Positions 46,668-56,101 of a DNA stretch of 64,000 nucleotides are shown here, one piece after another. The translations under genes were made by a program, and so were the position numbers. The stretch comes from Sinorhizobium numidicum (GTDB lineage Bacteria > Pseudomonadota > Alphaproteobacteria > Rhizobiales > Rhizobiaceae), in contig NZ_CP120368.1 of NCBI RefSeq assembly GCF_029892045.1, positions 3,534,001-3,598,000 of the forward strand. The letters are read 5' to 3'. Each line of letters begins with the position of its first letter. The first letter of the stretch is position 1. The notes under the pieces were generated by a model. It was not told the origin of the DNA and searched no databases. It worked only from the letters and a program-made list of their open reading frames with translations.

Positions 46668-47474
46668 ATGGCTCTGTCCATAGCCACGTGGAATATCAAC
46701 TCCATCCGTCTGCGCATGCCGCTGGTGGAGCATTTCCTCGAGCAATGGCAGCCGGATGTCCTCTGCCTACAGGAAACCAAGTGCCCGAACGACCAGTTCC
46801 CGTCGTCGTCGCTCAAGGCGCTCGGCTATAAATATATCGAGATGCACGGTCAGAAGGGTTATCACGGCGTGGCAACCGTCTCGCGCCTGCCGCTGCATGA
46901 GCTTTCCGATCGCCGCGACTATTGCGGCGTCGGCGACGCGCGCCATCTTTCCGTGGTCTTTGAGGTCGGCGACAAGAGAATTCGGCTGCACAACTTCTAT
47001 GTGCCGGCCGGCGGCGACGAGCCGGATCGCACGATCAACCCCAAATTTGGACACAAGCTCGACTTCGTCGATGAAATGAAGCTCCTGCATGCCGAAGCGG
47101 AGGCTGGCGTCTCGTCGATCCTGGTCGGCGACCTCAACATCGCGCCGTTCGAGGACGACGTCTGGTCGCACAAGCAGCTTCTGAAGATCGTCAGCCATAC
47201 GCCGATCGAGACGGAGGGCCTGATCTCGGTGATGACCGGCGGCGCCTGGGTCGACCTGATGCGCCAGCACGCGCCGCCGCCCGAAAAACTCTACACTTGG
47301 TGGAGCTATCGGGCGAAGGACTGGACGGCCGTCGACCGCGGCCGCAGGCTCGACCACATCTGGTCCTCCGCCGATCTCGCACCAAAGCTCATTCGTGTCG
47401 ACATCCTGCGCGAGGCGCGCGGCTGGGAACGCCCCTCCGACCATGTCCCGGTGATCGCGCATTTCGAGCTCTGA
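46668..47474 (+). CDS. xth: Exodeoxyribonuclease III
   Basis: A 268-residue EEP-fold nuclease of the ExoIII/AP-endonuclease class for base-excision repair. MALSIATWNINSIRLR (first metal-binding Asn), VLCLQETKCPNDQFP (Glu), LHNFYVPAGGDEPD, SILVGDLNIAPFEDDVW, WWSYRAKDW with RRLDHIWSS, and the ending SDHVPVIAHFEL (catalytic Asp-His) are all present. It starts at ATG 46668 with GGAGA upstream. The gene is followed by a hairpin terminator and a palindromic repeat. Confidence 0.95.
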   Translation: MALSIATWNINSIRLRMPLVEHFLEQWQPDVLCLQETKCPNDQFPSSSLKALGYKYIEMHGQKGYHGVATVSRLPLHELSDRRDYCGVGDARHLSVVFEVGDKRIRLHNFYVPAGGDEPDRTINPKFGHKLDFVDEMKLLHAEAEAGVSSILVGDLNIAPFEDDVWSHKQLLKIVSHTPIETEGLISVMTGGAWVDLMRQHAPPPEKLYTWWSYRAKDWTAVDRGRRLDHIWSSADLAPKLIRVDILREARGWERPSDHVPVIAHFEL

Positions 47475-47552
47475 ACTGCTGCTGCGCGTCGCGCTGAGGC
47501 GGTGGAGCGGGCGCGCACAGGGCGCTTCCCAGCGTGGGGCTACTCCTCCCCA

Positions 47553-47587
47553 ACCTCTCCCCGCACGCGGGGGGAGAGGGGTTTTTT
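47553..47587 (+). terminator. Terminator-like hairpin after xth
   Basis: CCTCTCCCCGC (47554-47564) pairs with GCGGGGGGAGAGG and is followed by a run of six T (47582-47587). It lies 80 bp after the xth stop. Confidence 0.75.
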
Positions 47588-47604
47588 GACCTCGGAGGTG
47601 CCGC

Positions 47605-47665
47605 TTCCACCTTCTCCCGTCAAACGAGGAGAAGGTACCGGCAGGCGGATGAGAGGCAAAATTGA
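47605..47665. repeat. Palindromic intergenic repeat (related to the one at 28.05 kb)
   Basis: CACCTTCTCCCGTCAAACGA followed by GGAGAAGG forms a hairpin, and GGTACCGGCAGGCGGATGAG is the inverse of the CTCATCC...CTGCCGGC string seen at 28.06 kb. It lies between the convergent xth and cyclic-nucleotide-binding genes. Confidence 0.5.
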
Positions 47666-47677
47666 TGCGCGCTCACT

Positions 47678-48133
47678 TTATGCAAAACGCCCGGCGAGCG
47701 CCTCGACGCGGCGGATCATCGCCTGCAGGTTCTCGCGGATGCGGGCTTCCACCATTGCGGTAACCTCCGGATACTCTTCCAGCATCCGGCGGAAAAGCGG
47801 CCGGTTGATGCGGATCACTTCGCTGTCTTCGTCGGCGGTCGCGGTGAACTTGCGCTCGACCATGGAAATCAACGCCAGCTCGGACAGGAGTGCACCGCGG
47901 CCGACGGTGGTGACGGGCTGTGGCCGGCCGTCGGCCTCCGCCTTCGAAAGCGAAAAGCTGCCGGCTGCAACGGCGTAGGCGCAATCGGCCGGCGCCCCTT
48001 CGCGGAAAAGCTCATGCCCCTTCGGCACCCGGCGGCGCTCCGCGCCGAAAGCGATCAGCCGCAGCTTGTCCTCGCCGATATCGGCGAAGAGCGACACGTT
48101 GGACAAAAGCGCGATGTCGTCGTTGAGCCCCAA
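47678..48133 (-). CDS. Cyclic nucleotide-binding domain protein (single domain)
   Basis: A 151-residue protein made only of a Crp-like cyclic-nucleotide-binding domain: LSNVSLFADIGEDKLRLIAFGAERR, GHELFREGAPADCAYAVAAGSF, GRGALLSELALISMVER and a C-terminal helix. It has no DNA-binding helix-turn-helix, so it is not a complete Crp-type regulator. The phosphate-binding cassette residues are only partly conserved, leaving ligand binding uncertain. It lies just downstream of an orphan response regulator on the same strand, separated by 15 bp, and may be co-expressed. Confidence 0.85.
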   Translation of the reverse strand: MGLNDDIALLSNVSLFADIGEDKLRLIAFGAERRRVPKGHELFREGAPADCAYAVAAGSFSLSKAEADGRPQPVTTVGRGALLSELALISMVERKFTATADEDSEVIRINRPLFRRMLEEYPEVTAMVEARIRENLQAMIRRVEALAGRFA

Positions 48134-48148
48134 GCGGCGAATCTCCCG

Positions 48149-48832
48149 TTACGGAACGATCTTGTAGCCGCCGTTCTCTGTCACCAAAATCTCCGCATTG
48201 GAAGGGTCACGCTCGATTTTCTGGCGCAGCCGGTAGACATGCGTTTCGAGCGTATGCGTCGTAACCCCGGAATTGTAGCCCCATACCTCCTCGAGCAGGA
48301 CGTCGCGGGTGACCACCTTCTGATCGGCGCGATAGAGATAACGAATGATCGCCGCCTCCTTCTCGGTCAGGCGTATCTTCTGGCCGTTCTCCATGGTCAG
48401 GAGCTTCTGGCTCGGCTTGAAGGTATAGGGGCCGACACTGAAGGTTGCATCCTCGCTCTGCTCGTGCTGGCGAAGCTGCGCGCGGATGCGGGCAAGCAGC
48501 ACTGCAAAACGGAAGGGCTTCGTCACATAGTCGTTGGCGCCGGCTTCGAGCCCGAGAATCGTATCCGAATCGGTGTCGTGACCGGTGAGCATGATGATCG
48601 GCGCCTTGAACCCGCCTTTGCGCAGGAGCTTTACCGCCTCGCGCCCGTCCATGTCCGGCAGACCGACGTCCATGATCAAGAGGTCGACCTGATGGGCGCG
48701 CGCCGCCTGGATGCCTTTTCCGGCGGTCGCCTCCTGCAGCAGATCGAACTCCTCGTAAAGAGAAAGCTGCTCTATCAATGTCTCACGCAGGTCATTGTCG
48801 TCATCGACAAGGAGGATCGTGCGAGTCGCCAT
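48149..48832 (-). CDS. OmpR/PhoB-family response regulator (orphan)
   Basis: A 227-residue two-domain regulator. The receiver has ILLVDDDNDLRE, the phosphoacceptor Asp55 in LLIMDVGLPDMDG, ML TG switch Thr near 83, and Lys in YVTKPF. The C-terminal winged helix includes RLTEKEAAIIRYLYRADQKV, LLEEVWGYNSGVTTHTLETH and VYRLRQKIE. ATG 48832 begins the conserved part. No histidine kinase is adjacent. It lies upstream of the cyclic-nucleotide-binding gene and divergent from the L,D-transpeptidase gene. Confidence 0.92.
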   Translation of the reverse strand: MATRTILLVDDDNDLRETLIEQLSLYEEFDLLQEATAGKGIQAARAHQVDLLIMDVGLPDMDGREAVKLLRKGGFKAPIIMLTGHDTDSDTILGLEAGANDYVTKPFRFAVLLARIRAQLRQHEQSEDATFSVGPYTFKPSQKLLTMENGQKIRLTEKEAAIIRYLYRADQKVVTRDVLLEEVWGYNSGVTTHTLETHVYRLRQKIERDPSNAEILVTENGGYKIVP

Positions 48833-48976
48833 GGGACAATTCCTGTTTGTTTCCTGATTCAAACTAGCTCAAATGCCGCCCTTGGCAAAGCGCGGCCGCC
48901 GTTCAACGTTGTTATATATGCAACCGTGCTTATGGTTGTCTCAAGATCACGGGCAACGCAAAAATCTGTGAGAATC

Positions 48977-49525
48977 ATGCGCAAGAAAACGTCGGGAGTA
49001 AGATCGAAAAAATCCATGATCATCGTAAGAGCAGCTCCGAGAGACCGCAAGCGCGCGCTTATCAGCTTCGGAGGCAGAACCGAACAGGCGGCGATCGGGC
49101 GAAGTGGCATCACGGCGGTAAAGCGCGAAGGCGACGGCGCGACGCCACGCGCGGCAATGAAGCTGATCGGCGGCTACGTGCGCCGCGACCGCGTCTCCTT
49201 GCCGCCGACCCGCCTGCCTATGCGGACAATACGCCAAGACATGCTCTGGTGCGATGCGCCACGGCACGCTTCATACAATCGCCCGGTCAAGGCTCCCTTC
49301 CCCGCCAGCCATGAGTCGATGATGCGGGAGGACGGACTTTACGACGTCTGTCTTGTGATGGACTGGAATATCTCGTCCAGGCGGCGACACGCCGGTTCTG
49401 CGATCTTCTTCCACCTCATTCGCCCGGGCTACGAGCCGACGCAGGGTTGCATCGCCGTCAGCCTGCCGGCGATGAAACGGCTCATCCGGTATATGCGCCG
49501 GGGAATGCCGGTCAGGGTCATCTGA
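48977..49525 (+). CDS. L,D-transpeptidase family protein (YkuD domain)
   Basis: A 182-residue YkuD-type protein that probably forms or edits 3-3 peptidoglycan crosslinks or attaches proteins to murein. The active-site region is GSAIFFHLIRPGYEPTQGCIAVS, with the HxxxxGC-type His and catalytic Cys near the C-terminus. A signal peptide is not obvious from either candidate start. ATG 48977 is provisional; ATG 49016 gives 169 residues and lacks a good ribosome site too. The gene is divergent from the orphan response regulator, which may control it. Confidence 0.85.
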   Translation: MRKKTSGVRSKKSMIIVRAAPRDRKRALISFGGRTEQAAIGRSGITAVKREGDGATPRAAMKLIGGYVRRDRVSLPPTRLPMRTIRQDMLWCDAPRHASYNRPVKAPFPASHESMMREDGLYDVCLVMDWNISSRRRHAGSAIFFHLIRPGYEPTQGCIAVSLPAMKRLIRYMRRGMPVRVI

Positions 49526-49544
49526 CAGGCGGCTCATGGTCAGT

Positions 49545-50084
49545 TCACCCGTCAAGCATGCGCGGTGTGACGAACCGAACGAGACGGCCGTCGCCGGGCG
49601 AAACGTCCGACCATTGCTCGCTGTCGAAATCCAGCACGGCGAGCCCTGCCGTCGGAAATTTTTCCCGCAGGCGCTCTATAGCCGGCGGATCGCCGCTACC
49701 GGCGAGGAGCAGCGCAAGATCCGCCAAGCCCGGATTATGTCCCACGAGAAGAAGATTGCGCACCGACGGTTCCACCGTGCGAATGACCTCAAGAATGGCC
49801 GCGGCGGCAACCTCGTAAATTCCGACGGCGTCGCGCGCGGCAATGCTGCGCGGCAGCGCCTCCGCGACGAGATCCCAGGTTTCCTGGGCGCGCCGCGCCG
49901 TCGAGATCAACGCGAGATCCGGGACCAACCCTTGCTTAGCCATGTAGGCCCCCATGATCGGCGCTGCCTTTCGTCCGCGCCCGGCAAGCGGGCGGCGATG
50001 ATCGGCAACGCCCTCCGGCCAAGCCGATTTGGCATGGCGGAGCAGCATCAGGCGGCGTGTTCGTGGCGGGTCGTTTCCGGGCAT
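49545..50084 (-). CDS. SixA-type histidine phosphatase family protein
   Basis: A 179-residue histidine-phosphatase-superfamily protein: RLMLLRHAKSAWPEG contains the RHA/RHG catalytic motif with the phosphorylated His near residue 17, and LLLVGHNPGLADLALLL carries the second catalytic His. It resembles SixA, which dephosphorylates histidine-containing phosphotransfer domains, but could act on other phospho-substrates. It is convergent with the L,D-transpeptidase gene. Substrate unproven. Confidence 0.88.
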   Translation of the reverse strand: MPGNDPPRTRRLMLLRHAKSAWPEGVADHRRPLAGRGRKAAPIMGAYMAKQGLVPDLALISTARRAQETWDLVAEALPRSIAARDAVGIYEVAAAAILEVIRTVEPSVRNLLLVGHNPGLADLALLLAGSGDPPAIERLREKFPTAGLAVLDFDSEQWSDVSPGDGRLVRFVTPRMLDG

Positions 50085-50179
50085 GGAAGTTCTTCGTAGG
50101 GGAGGAAACCAATCAATAGACCATCATTGTCGCACCCTTGCTGGCGCTTGTCTCGTCAGAGAAGCACTTGCAGCGATTG

Positions 50180-50278
50180 CAGCGCCGTGCGTTTTTTCAG
50201 ACGCACAAGGTCGCTGTAACACTTTGATTGCTGCATGGTTTTATCCTTAAATCGGTTCCAATTTAAGGAACCATGCAG
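50180..50278 (+). repeat. Two-hairpin intergenic repeat (RIME-like), copy G
   Basis: The best-preserved copy: CAGCGCCGTGCGTTTTTTCA with CAGACGCACAAGGTCGCTGT, linker AACACTTTGATTGC, then TGCATGGTTTTATCCTTAAA with TTTAAGGAACCATGCAG. It lies between the histidine phosphatase gene and leuC. Confidence 0.88.
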
Positions 50279-50301
50279 TAGTCGGACATGCTGTAGGCAA
50301 T

Positions 50302-50326
50302 AAAAAAAACCGCCCCGAAGGGCGGC
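50302..50326 (-). terminator. Rho-independent terminator of leuC
   Basis: Read on the minus strand, CCGCCC pairs with GGGCGG across a TTCG loop and is followed by eight T (the A run 50302-50309). It ends the leuC transcript. Confidence 0.88.
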
Positions 50327-50354
50327 CCTAAACGCCGGAAAAGCTCGAACCGGC

Positions 50355-51764
50355 TTATTTCCACTCGCGGATATCGACGAAGTGGCCGGCGATTGCTGCC
50401 GCGGCCGCCATCGCCGGCGAAACGAGATGCGTGCGTCCTTTGAAGCCTTGGCGACCTTCGAAGTTGCGGTTGGACGTGGACGCACAGCGCTCGCCCGGCT
50501 TCAACCGGTCGTCGTTCATCGCCAAGCACATGGAGCAGCCGGGTTCGCGCCAGTCGAAGCCGGCTTCCTTGAAGATCTTGTCGAGACCTTCCGCTTCGGC
50601 CTGCTCCTTGACGAGGCCCGAGCCCGGCACAATCATCGCCGAGACGGTCGGGGCAACTTTGCGGCCCTCGACAACCTTGGCGACGGCGCGCAGATCCTCG
50701 ATGCGGCCGTTGGTGCAGGAACCGATGAAGACCCGGTCGATGGCGATATCGGTGATCTTGGTAGCCGGCTTGAGGCCCATATAGTCGAGCGCACGCCACT
50801 TCGAAGTGCGTTTCGTCTCGTCCTGGATGTCATCCGGATTCGGAACGGCCCCCTGAACCGAAACGACGTCTTCCGGCGAAGAACCCCAGGAGACGATCGG
50901 CGGCAGGTTGGCGGCGTCGAGCACCACGACGCGGTCGTAATGGGCGCCTTCGTCCGTGTGCAGCGTCTTCCAATACTCGAGCGCCATGTCCCAGGCCTTG
51001 CCCTTCGGCGCGCGCGGCTTGTCCTTGATATAGGCGAAGGTCGTTTCGTCCGGTGCGATCAGGCCGGCGCGCGCGCCGCCTTCGATCGTCATGTTGCAGA
51101 CGGTCATGCGGCCTTCCATCGATAGCGAGCGGATCGCCTCGCCGGCAAACTCGATGACGTGGCCGGTGCCGCCGGCGGTGCCGATTTCGCCGATAATGGC
51201 GAGAATGATGTCCTTCGCGGTAACGCCCGGCGGCAATTGGCCGTCGACACGCACCAGCATGTTCTTCGCCTTCTTTTGGATCAGCGTCTGCGTCGCCAGA
51301 ACATGCTCCACTTCAGACGTGCCGATGCCATGCGCCAGCGCCCCGAAAGCACCGTGCGTCGAGGTATGGCTGTCGCCGCAGACGATCGTCATGCCGGGCA
51401 GGGTGAAGCCCTGCTCAGGGCCGACGATGTGGACGATGCCCTGGCGCTTGTCATTCTCGGAATAATACTCGACGCCGAAATCGGCAGCGTTCCTGGCAAG
51501 CGCCTCGACCTGGATGCGGCTCTCCTCGTTCTTGATGCCGAGGTGACGGTCCGGCGAGGTGGGCACGTTGTGGTCGACGACCGCCAGCGTCTTTTCCGGC
51601 GCGCGGACCTTGCGGCCGGTCATGCGCAGGCCTTCGAAGGCCTGCGGGCTCGTCACCTCGTGCACGAGGTGACGGTCGATGTAGAGAAGACAGGTACCGT
51701 CATCTTGGCTGCTGACCAGATGGTCGTCCCAGATCTTGTCATAGAGGGTACGCGGTGCGCTCAT
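50355..51764 (-). CDS. leuC: 3-isopropylmalate dehydratase large subunit
   Basis: A 469-residue [4Fe-4S] aconitase-family subunit. Its cluster cysteines lie in [16 protein letters not shown] and in [10 protein letters not shown] (CxxC). Family motifs [30 protein letters not shown] and [13 protein letters not shown] are intact. With LeuD it converts 2-isopropylmalate to 3-isopropylmalate. leuD lies about 19 kb away on the other strand. A small conserved-looking gene precedes it by about 80 bp and a hairpin with GCCGG stems lies in between. Confidence 0.97.
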   Translation of the reverse strand: MSAPRTLYDKIWDDHLVSSQDDGTCLLYIDRHLVHEVTSPQAFEGLRMTGRKVRAPEKTLAVVDHNVPTSPDRHLGIKNEESRIQVEALARNAADFGVEYYSENDKRQGIVHIVGPEQGFTLPGMTIVCGDSHTSTHGAFGALAHGIGTSEVEHVLATQTLIQKKAKNMLVRVDGQLPPGVTAKDIILAIIGEIGTAGGTGHVIEFAGEAIRSLSMEGRMTVCNMTIEGGARAGLIAPDETTFAYIKDKPRAPKGKAWDMALEYWKTLHTDEGAHYDRVVVLDAANLPPIVSWGSSPEDVVSVQGAVPNPDDIQDETKRTSKWRALDYMGLKPATKITDIAIDRVFIGSCTNGRIEDLRAVAKVVEGRKVAPTVSAMIVPGSGLVKEQAEAEGLDKIFKEAGFDWREPGCSMCLAMNDDRLKPGERCASTSNRNFEGRQGFKGRTHLVSPAMAAAAAIAGHFVDIREWK

Positions 51765-51841
51765 GGCGAAATATCCATCGAATTTTCAGAGTATGGGAAA
51801 AGCCGGCGGCAATGCGGCCGGAACACTGATCGGTCAAACGA

Positions 51842-51970
51842 TCAGGATAGGCGGCTGGTGAGCGCGCCGGAGACGCGCGCGAAAAAGCGTGCCGGCAGAC
51901 GCTTGTGGTCCTGCAGCACGACGATTTTCTGCTCACGACATCCGAATTTGGATTCCATGGCCGTGCTCAT
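51842..51970 (-). CDS. Possible small protein upstream of leuC
   Basis: A 42-residue minus-strand gene, MSTAMESKFGCREQKIVVLQ then DHKRLPARFFARVSGALTSR, ending at 51842. It is basic and has no domain I recognise. There is no clear ribosome site before ATG 51970, and a second ATG lies at codon 5. It sits between the ABC permease and leuC, with a hairpin after it. It may be a real small protein or a leader; nothing decides this. Confidence 0.35.
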   Translation of the reverse strand: MSTAMESKFGCREQKIVVLQDHKRLPARFFARVSGALTSRLS

Positions 51971-52011
51971 ATCAATTTTTCGACCGTTCGGCAATCGGCG
52001 AGATGACGCCC

Positions 52012-52833
52012 TCACCGCGCCTCCGACCGTCTCAGCCGCCGCTCGAGCCCTCGTAAGCCAAGCGAAAGGCCGATCGTCAGGATGAGATAGATGTAGGCGA
52101 CGATGGAATAGGTTTCGAAGAAGCGAAAGGAACCGGAGGCATAGATCTTGCCCATCTGGGTAATGTCGGCGACGCCGAGCACGGAGACGAGGGAGGAATC
52201 CTTGACCATAGCCACGAAGTCGTTGCCGAGCGGCGGCAGGATGACGCGGATCGCCTGCGGAAAGACGACGAGGCGAAAGCGCTGATAGCGCGAGAGCCCG
52301 AGCGCCTTGGCCGCCTCCACTTGCCCTTTGTCGACCGACTGGATGCCGGCGCGAAAGACTTCGGCGATGAAAGCGGAATAGCCGATCATCAGCGCCAGGA
52401 TCGCCCGCCACATCAGCGACACGTCGCGAACCACGAGCGGCTCCATCCAGCCCGCCGTAATGAAGGGTGCTGCCAGGAAATTCGCCGCCACCACCAGCGC
52501 CGGCGCGCCGACGAAGGCGATGTAGAAGAGCAGCACGAGGATCGGCACGCCGCGGATGACTTCGGTGTAGAAGCGCGCGATCTGGCGCAGCGCGACGTGC
52601 TCGGAAAGCGCCATCAGCGCGATGCCGAGGCCGAGCACCGTCGCCAGCGCGAAGCCCGTCAGCGTCACGAACACCGTGACACTGATACCCTTGAGAACGA
52701 CGGTGAAGACCTGGGTGAAAATGTCGTTGGTGACGATCACCGCGGCAAGCACCACGGCGATGGCGAGAAGGGCGACCAGCCACCAGGGATAGTCGCCCTT
52801 CTCGGAAGTGTCGGATGATTTAACCGGCGCCAT
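52012..52833 (-). CDS. Polar amino-acid ABC transporter permease
   Basis: A 273-residue inner-membrane permease of the His/Glu/Gln/Arg-type family. It has a hydrophobic N-terminal helix (WWLVALLAIAVVLAAVIV), then five helices, and the EAA loop VEAAKALGLSRYQRFRLVVFPQAIRVILP that contacts the ATPase. It follows the substrate-binding protein gene by about 10 bp. No ATP-binding subunit is encoded nearby, so it must use one from elsewhere. Confidence 0.92.
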   Translation of the reverse strand: MAPVKSSDTSEKGDYPWWLVALLAIAVVLAAVIVTNDIFTQVFTVVLKGISVTVFVTLTGFALATVLGLGIALMALSEHVALRQIARFYTEVIRGVPILVLLFYIAFVGAPALVVAANFLAAPFITAGWMEPLVVRDVSLMWRAILALMIGYSAFIAEVFRAGIQSVDKGQVEAAKALGLSRYQRFRLVVFPQAIRVILPPLGNDFVAMVKDSSLVSVLGVADITQMGKIYASGSFRFFETYSIVAYIYLILTIGLSLGLRGLERRLRRSEAR

Positions 52834-52842
52834 TGTTCGCCA

Positions 52843-53652
52843 TCAGCCGCCCATCTTGTAGTCGAGGAACCACTTCTTATTAAGCGCGTCGAACGTGCCG
52901 TCCTCCTTCAGCGCCTTGATGGCGGCGTTGATCGGAGCAACAAGGTCGGAGCCCTTCGGGAAGATGAAGCCGAAATCCTCGGTGCCGAGCGGCTCGCCGA
53001 CGACCTTGAGGGCGCCTTCGGACGAATCGACATAGCCCTTGGCGGCAACGCTGTCGGTCAAGACAAGATCGACGTCGCCGGCCTTCAGCGCCTGCACCGT
53101 CGCTCCGAAGGTCTCGAACAGCTTGATGCGCGGGTTCTGCTCGTTGCCGTCGAGGATCTCATAGACCGCGGTGTAGAAAGGCGAGGTGCCGGGCTGGGCG
53201 CCGATAAGCGCATCCTCGACCGCCGCAAAGCTCTTGGCGTCTTTGAAGCGGGTTTCGTCGCCGCGCACCAGCATGAACTGCTGCGACCGCATGTAGGGAT
53301 CGGAGAAATCGACCTTCTCCTTGCGGTCGTCCTTGATGGTAATCCCGGTCATGCCGATTTGGTATTGACCGTCGGAAACCGCTTGAATCATCGCGTCCCA
53401 GCTCGTGTTCTGGTATTCGAGCTTGAAGTTCAGCCGCTTGGCGATCTCGTTCATCGCATCATATTCCCAGCCGATCGCTTGGCCGGTCTTGGGATCGACG
53501 AACTGCAGCGGCGGATAGGCATTCTCCGTCACGACGACAACCGTCCGGCCGCCGAGATCCGGCAGGTCGCTCGCGGCTGCGGGCACGGAGAATGCGAATG
53601 GAACGGCAAGGGCTGCGGCGATGCCCGCAAGCACATGGCGACGGATTGTCAT
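52843..53652 (-). CDS. Amino-acid ABC transporter substrate-binding protein
   Basis: A 269-residue periplasmic protein with a signal peptide ([23 protein letters not shown]) and the family-3 solute-binding fold: [63 protein letters not shown] and [11 protein letters not shown]. It probably delivers a polar amino acid to the permease just downstream. The ligand cannot be read from sequence. Its transcript begins after the rplS terminator. Confidence 0.92.
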   Translation of the reverse strand: MTIRRHVLAGIAAALAVPFAFSVPAAASDLPDLGGRTVVVVTENAYPPLQFVDPKTGQAIGWEYDAMNEIAKRLNFKLEYQNTSWDAMIQAVSDGQYQIGMTGITIKDDRKEKVDFSDPYMRSQQFMLVRGDETRFKDAKSFAAVEDALIGAQPGTSPFYTAVYEILDGNEQNPRIKLFETFGATVQALKAGDVDLVLTDSVAAKGYVDSSEGALKVVGEPLGTEDFGFIFPKGSDLVAPINAAIKALKEDGTFDALNKKWFLDYKMGG

Positions 53653-53724
53653 TGGAGGAACTCCCGAAAATTGTGGCAGCAGAAAATGTCACAAATTTCG
53701 CCGGAAAGACAAGCAGATAGTGCT

Positions 53725-53754
53725 AAAAAAGAAAGGCGGCCAAAAGGCCGCCTT
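53725..53754 (-). terminator. Rho-independent terminator of rplS
   Basis: On the minus strand, AAGGCGGCC (from 53754) pairs with GGCCGCCTT around TTTT and is followed by TCTTTTTT. It separates rplS from the ABC transporter genes. Confidence 0.9.
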
Positions 53755-53779
53755 CCTGCAGGTTCAAAGAACTGAAATC

Positions 53780-54322
53780 TTATTCTGCTGCGGCTTCCGC
53801 TGCCTTTGCTTCGGCAGCTTCGGCTGCCGCCTTTGCTTCGGCGGCTTCCGCTGCTGCCTTCTCGGCAGCAAGCGCCTGGGCGGCTGCGACCTTTTCAGCC
53901 TCGATGCGTGCCTTTTCCTCGGCAATGGCCTGACGCTCGGCTTCGTTCAGCTTGCGAGCGCGCGTGCCGGTGTTCTCGACGATGCGAGCCGACTTGCCGC
54001 GACGATCGCGCAGGTAGTAGAGCTTGGCGCGGCGGACCTTACCGCGGCGAACGACTTCGACGCTCTCGACGAGCGGCGAATAAACCGGGAATACGCGCTC
54101 GACGCCTTCGCCGTAGGAAATCTTGCGAACGGTGAAGCTCTCGTTGATGCCGCCGCCGGAGCGGGCAATGCAGACGCCTTCATAGGCCTGAACGCGGGTA
54201 CGGTTGCCTTCGACGACGCGCACGTTCACGCGGACGGTGTCGCCGGCGGAGAAATCGGGAAGAGTGCGCTTGGCGGCGATCTTGGCGGCCTGTTCGGCTT
54301 CCAGCTGCTGGATGATGTTCAT
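53780..54322 (-). CDS. rplS: 50S ribosomal protein L19
   Basis: A 180-residue L19, located at the 30S-50S interface. The core [61 protein letters not shown], and [20 protein letters not shown] is normal; after residue 130 it has an unusually long Ala/Glu/Lys tail ([20 protein letters not shown] and on). Such tails are seen in rhizobial S16 and L19. It is transcribed from its own region facing trmD, with a TSUP gene between on the other strand. Confidence 0.97.
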   Translation of the reverse strand: MNIIQQLEAEQAAKIAAKRTLPDFSAGDTVRVNVRVVEGNRTRVQAYEGVCIARSGGGINESFTVRKISYGEGVERVFPVYSPLVESVEVVRRGKVRRAKLYYLRDRRGKSARIVENTGTRARKLNEAERQAIAEEKARIEAEKVAAAQALAAEKAAAEAAEAKAAAEAAEAKAAEAAAE

Positions 54323-54639
54323 CGGTTTAACCTTTGCTTTCTTCTGAAACAGCCAGAGCGCTCTCGATCGGCCTGTCGGACTTTCCTTCAGGCCTTGCCG
54401 TCTTTACGCAGGAGCGGATTCGCCATTCTTTGTTGATGGTCGACGGGCAAGAACCCGAACCGGGCCGGCACATACACCAAACGACCCGGCTTGTCATCCC
54501 CGAAAGCCGATTTTCCAAGTGTTCGGCCGGTATTTTATCAGACTTGTCGAAAATGCAGGCATGAGAAAACGACGACACGGCGGGCTTGCGGTCGTTTCCA
54601 CCAACCGCTATCCCGAGACCACACGGTTCGGGGATAGCC

Positions 54640-55386
54640 ATGACGATAATGCAAGCCTTGCTGCTTTTTGTTTCGGGGTTCCTGTCCGGTGTCGTCAATG
54701 CCATCGCCGGCGGTGGTACCTTTCTGACCTTCGGCGCCATGACGCTTGGCGGCCTGCCGCCGATCGTCGCCAACGCCACGTCGTCGATCATCCAGTTGCC
54801 CGGCTACATCACCTCGGCGCTCGCCTATGCCAAGGAAATCCGCGCCGACCGGCGGAACGCGATCGTCCTCGGGCTCATTTCGGCCGTTGGCGGGCTCGCC
54901 GGCGCATTGCTCTTGCTTTCGCTCTCCAACCCGTCCTTCCGCGCGATGGTGCCCTGGCTGCTTGTTGCCGCGACGGCGATCTTCGCGGCGGGTCCGCTTC
55001 TGAAGCCGAAAGCACGCAGCGATGAACACCGCATCGGCCCGCTCGGCGTCGCGAGCCAGATGGCGACCTCCGTCTATGGCGGCTTCTTCGGCGCCGGTAT
55101 GGGCATCATGATGCTCGCGGTGCTCGGGCTTGCGACCGGCGGCGGCTATCACAGGTTGAACGCGCTGAAGAACTTCATCTCGATCGTCATCGCCACGATC
55201 GCCATCTTCGTCTTTGCGGCGGGTGGCGTCGTCTCCTGGCTGCACGCGGCGATCATGGTGCCGGGTGCCGCACTCGGCGGCTATGCGGGCGTCTGGGCGG
55301 CCCGGCGCGTGTCCCAAACCGTCATCCGCGCGCTCGTCGTCGCCGTCGGCCTGCTGCTCGCCGCCTATTATTTTTTCACGGGCTGA
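54640..55386 (+). CDS. TSUP family transporter (TauE/SafE-type)
   Basis: A 248-residue membrane protein with about eight hydrophobic helices in two related halves, the sulfite/organosulfonate exporter family. Landmarks are [59 protein letters not shown] and [15 protein letters not shown]. Substrate unknown; members move anions such as sulfite, sulfolactate or similar. ATG 54640 starts the first helix. Its 3' end overlaps trmD on the opposite strand by 19 bp. Confidence 0.9.
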   Translation: MTIMQALLLFVSGFLSGVVNAIAGGGTFLTFGAMTLGGLPPIVANATSSIIQLPGYITSALAYAKEIRADRRNAIVLGLISAVGGLAGALLLLSLSNPSFRAMVPWLLVAATAIFAAGPLLKPKARSDEHRIGPLGVASQMATSVYGGFFGAGMGIMMLAVLGLATGGGYHRLNALKNFISIVIATIAIFVFAAGGVVSWLHAAIMVPGAALGGYAGVWAARRVSQTVIRALVVAVGLLLAAYYFFTG

Positions 55387-56090
55387 GGCGAAGGCTCCCC
55401 GTCTTTCCGACTGTGCTCCAGAAGATCGGGACGGCGCTCGGCCGTCAAACGGCGGGCCTCCGCCTCGCGCCATTTGGCGATGGCGCCGTGGTTTCCGGAG
55501 GTCAACACTGCCGGGATTTCATGACCCTCGAAAACCTGCGGCCGCGTATAATGCGGGTGTTCCAGGAGACCGCCCTCGAAGCTCTCGTGGATGCCGGACA
55601 ATTCATTGCCCATGACGCCTGGCAATATGCGCACGACGGCATCCAGCAGAACGAGCGCTGCCGGTTCACCGCCGGAAAGAATGTAATCGCCGATCGAGAT
55701 TTCTTCGAGATTGCGCGTATCGATCACCCGCTGGTCGACGCCTTCGAAACGGCCGCAGACAATGACGACGCCGGGACCGGACGCAAGCTCGCGCACGCGG
55801 TCTTGCGTCAGCGGCCGGCCACGCGGGCTCATCAGCAGACGCGGCCGATGATCATCCGCCGAGACATGATCGATGGCGCGGGCGAGAACGCCGGGCTTCA
55901 GCACCATGCCGGCGCCACCACCCGCCGGCGTATCGTCCACGGTCCGGTGCTTGTCCTCGGCGAAATCGCGAATCTGCACGGCCTCGATCGACCATTGGCC
56001 GCGCTCCAGCGCCTTGCCCGCGAGCGAGACGCCGAGATGCCCCGGAAACATTTCCGGATAGAGCGTCAGGACCGTCGCGCGAAAAGACAT
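55368..56090 (-). CDS. trmD: tRNA (guanine37-N1)-methyltransferase
   Basis: A 240-residue SPOUT enzyme making m1G37 in tRNAs reading CUN, CCN and CGG, which prevents frameshifts. [18 protein letters not shown] opens it; [44 protein letters not shown] and [19 protein letters not shown] (the knot) are all present. Start 56090 is preferred; GTG 56105 is possible. It follows rimM, the usual order, and overlaps the TSUP gene tail to tail. Confidence 0.95.
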   Translation of the reverse strand: MSFRATVLTLYPEMFPGHLGVSLAGKALERGQWSIEAVQIRDFAEDKHRTVDDTPAGGGAGMVLKPGVLARAIDHVSADDHRPRLLMSPRGRPLTQDRVRELASGPGVVIVCGRFEGVDQRVIDTRNLEEISIGDYILSGGEPAALVLLDAVVRILPGVMGNELSGIHESFEGGLLEHPHYTRPQVFEGHEIPAVLTSGNHGAIAKWREAEARRLTAERRPDLLEHSRKDGEPSPQPVKK

Positions 56091-56101
56091 CGCAGGACCG
56101 C

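Noticed and set aside
48014..48900. Plus-strand frame leading into the L,D-transpeptidase gene
   Set aside because: This part is antisense to the response regulator; conserved transpeptidase sequence begins only after about 48977.
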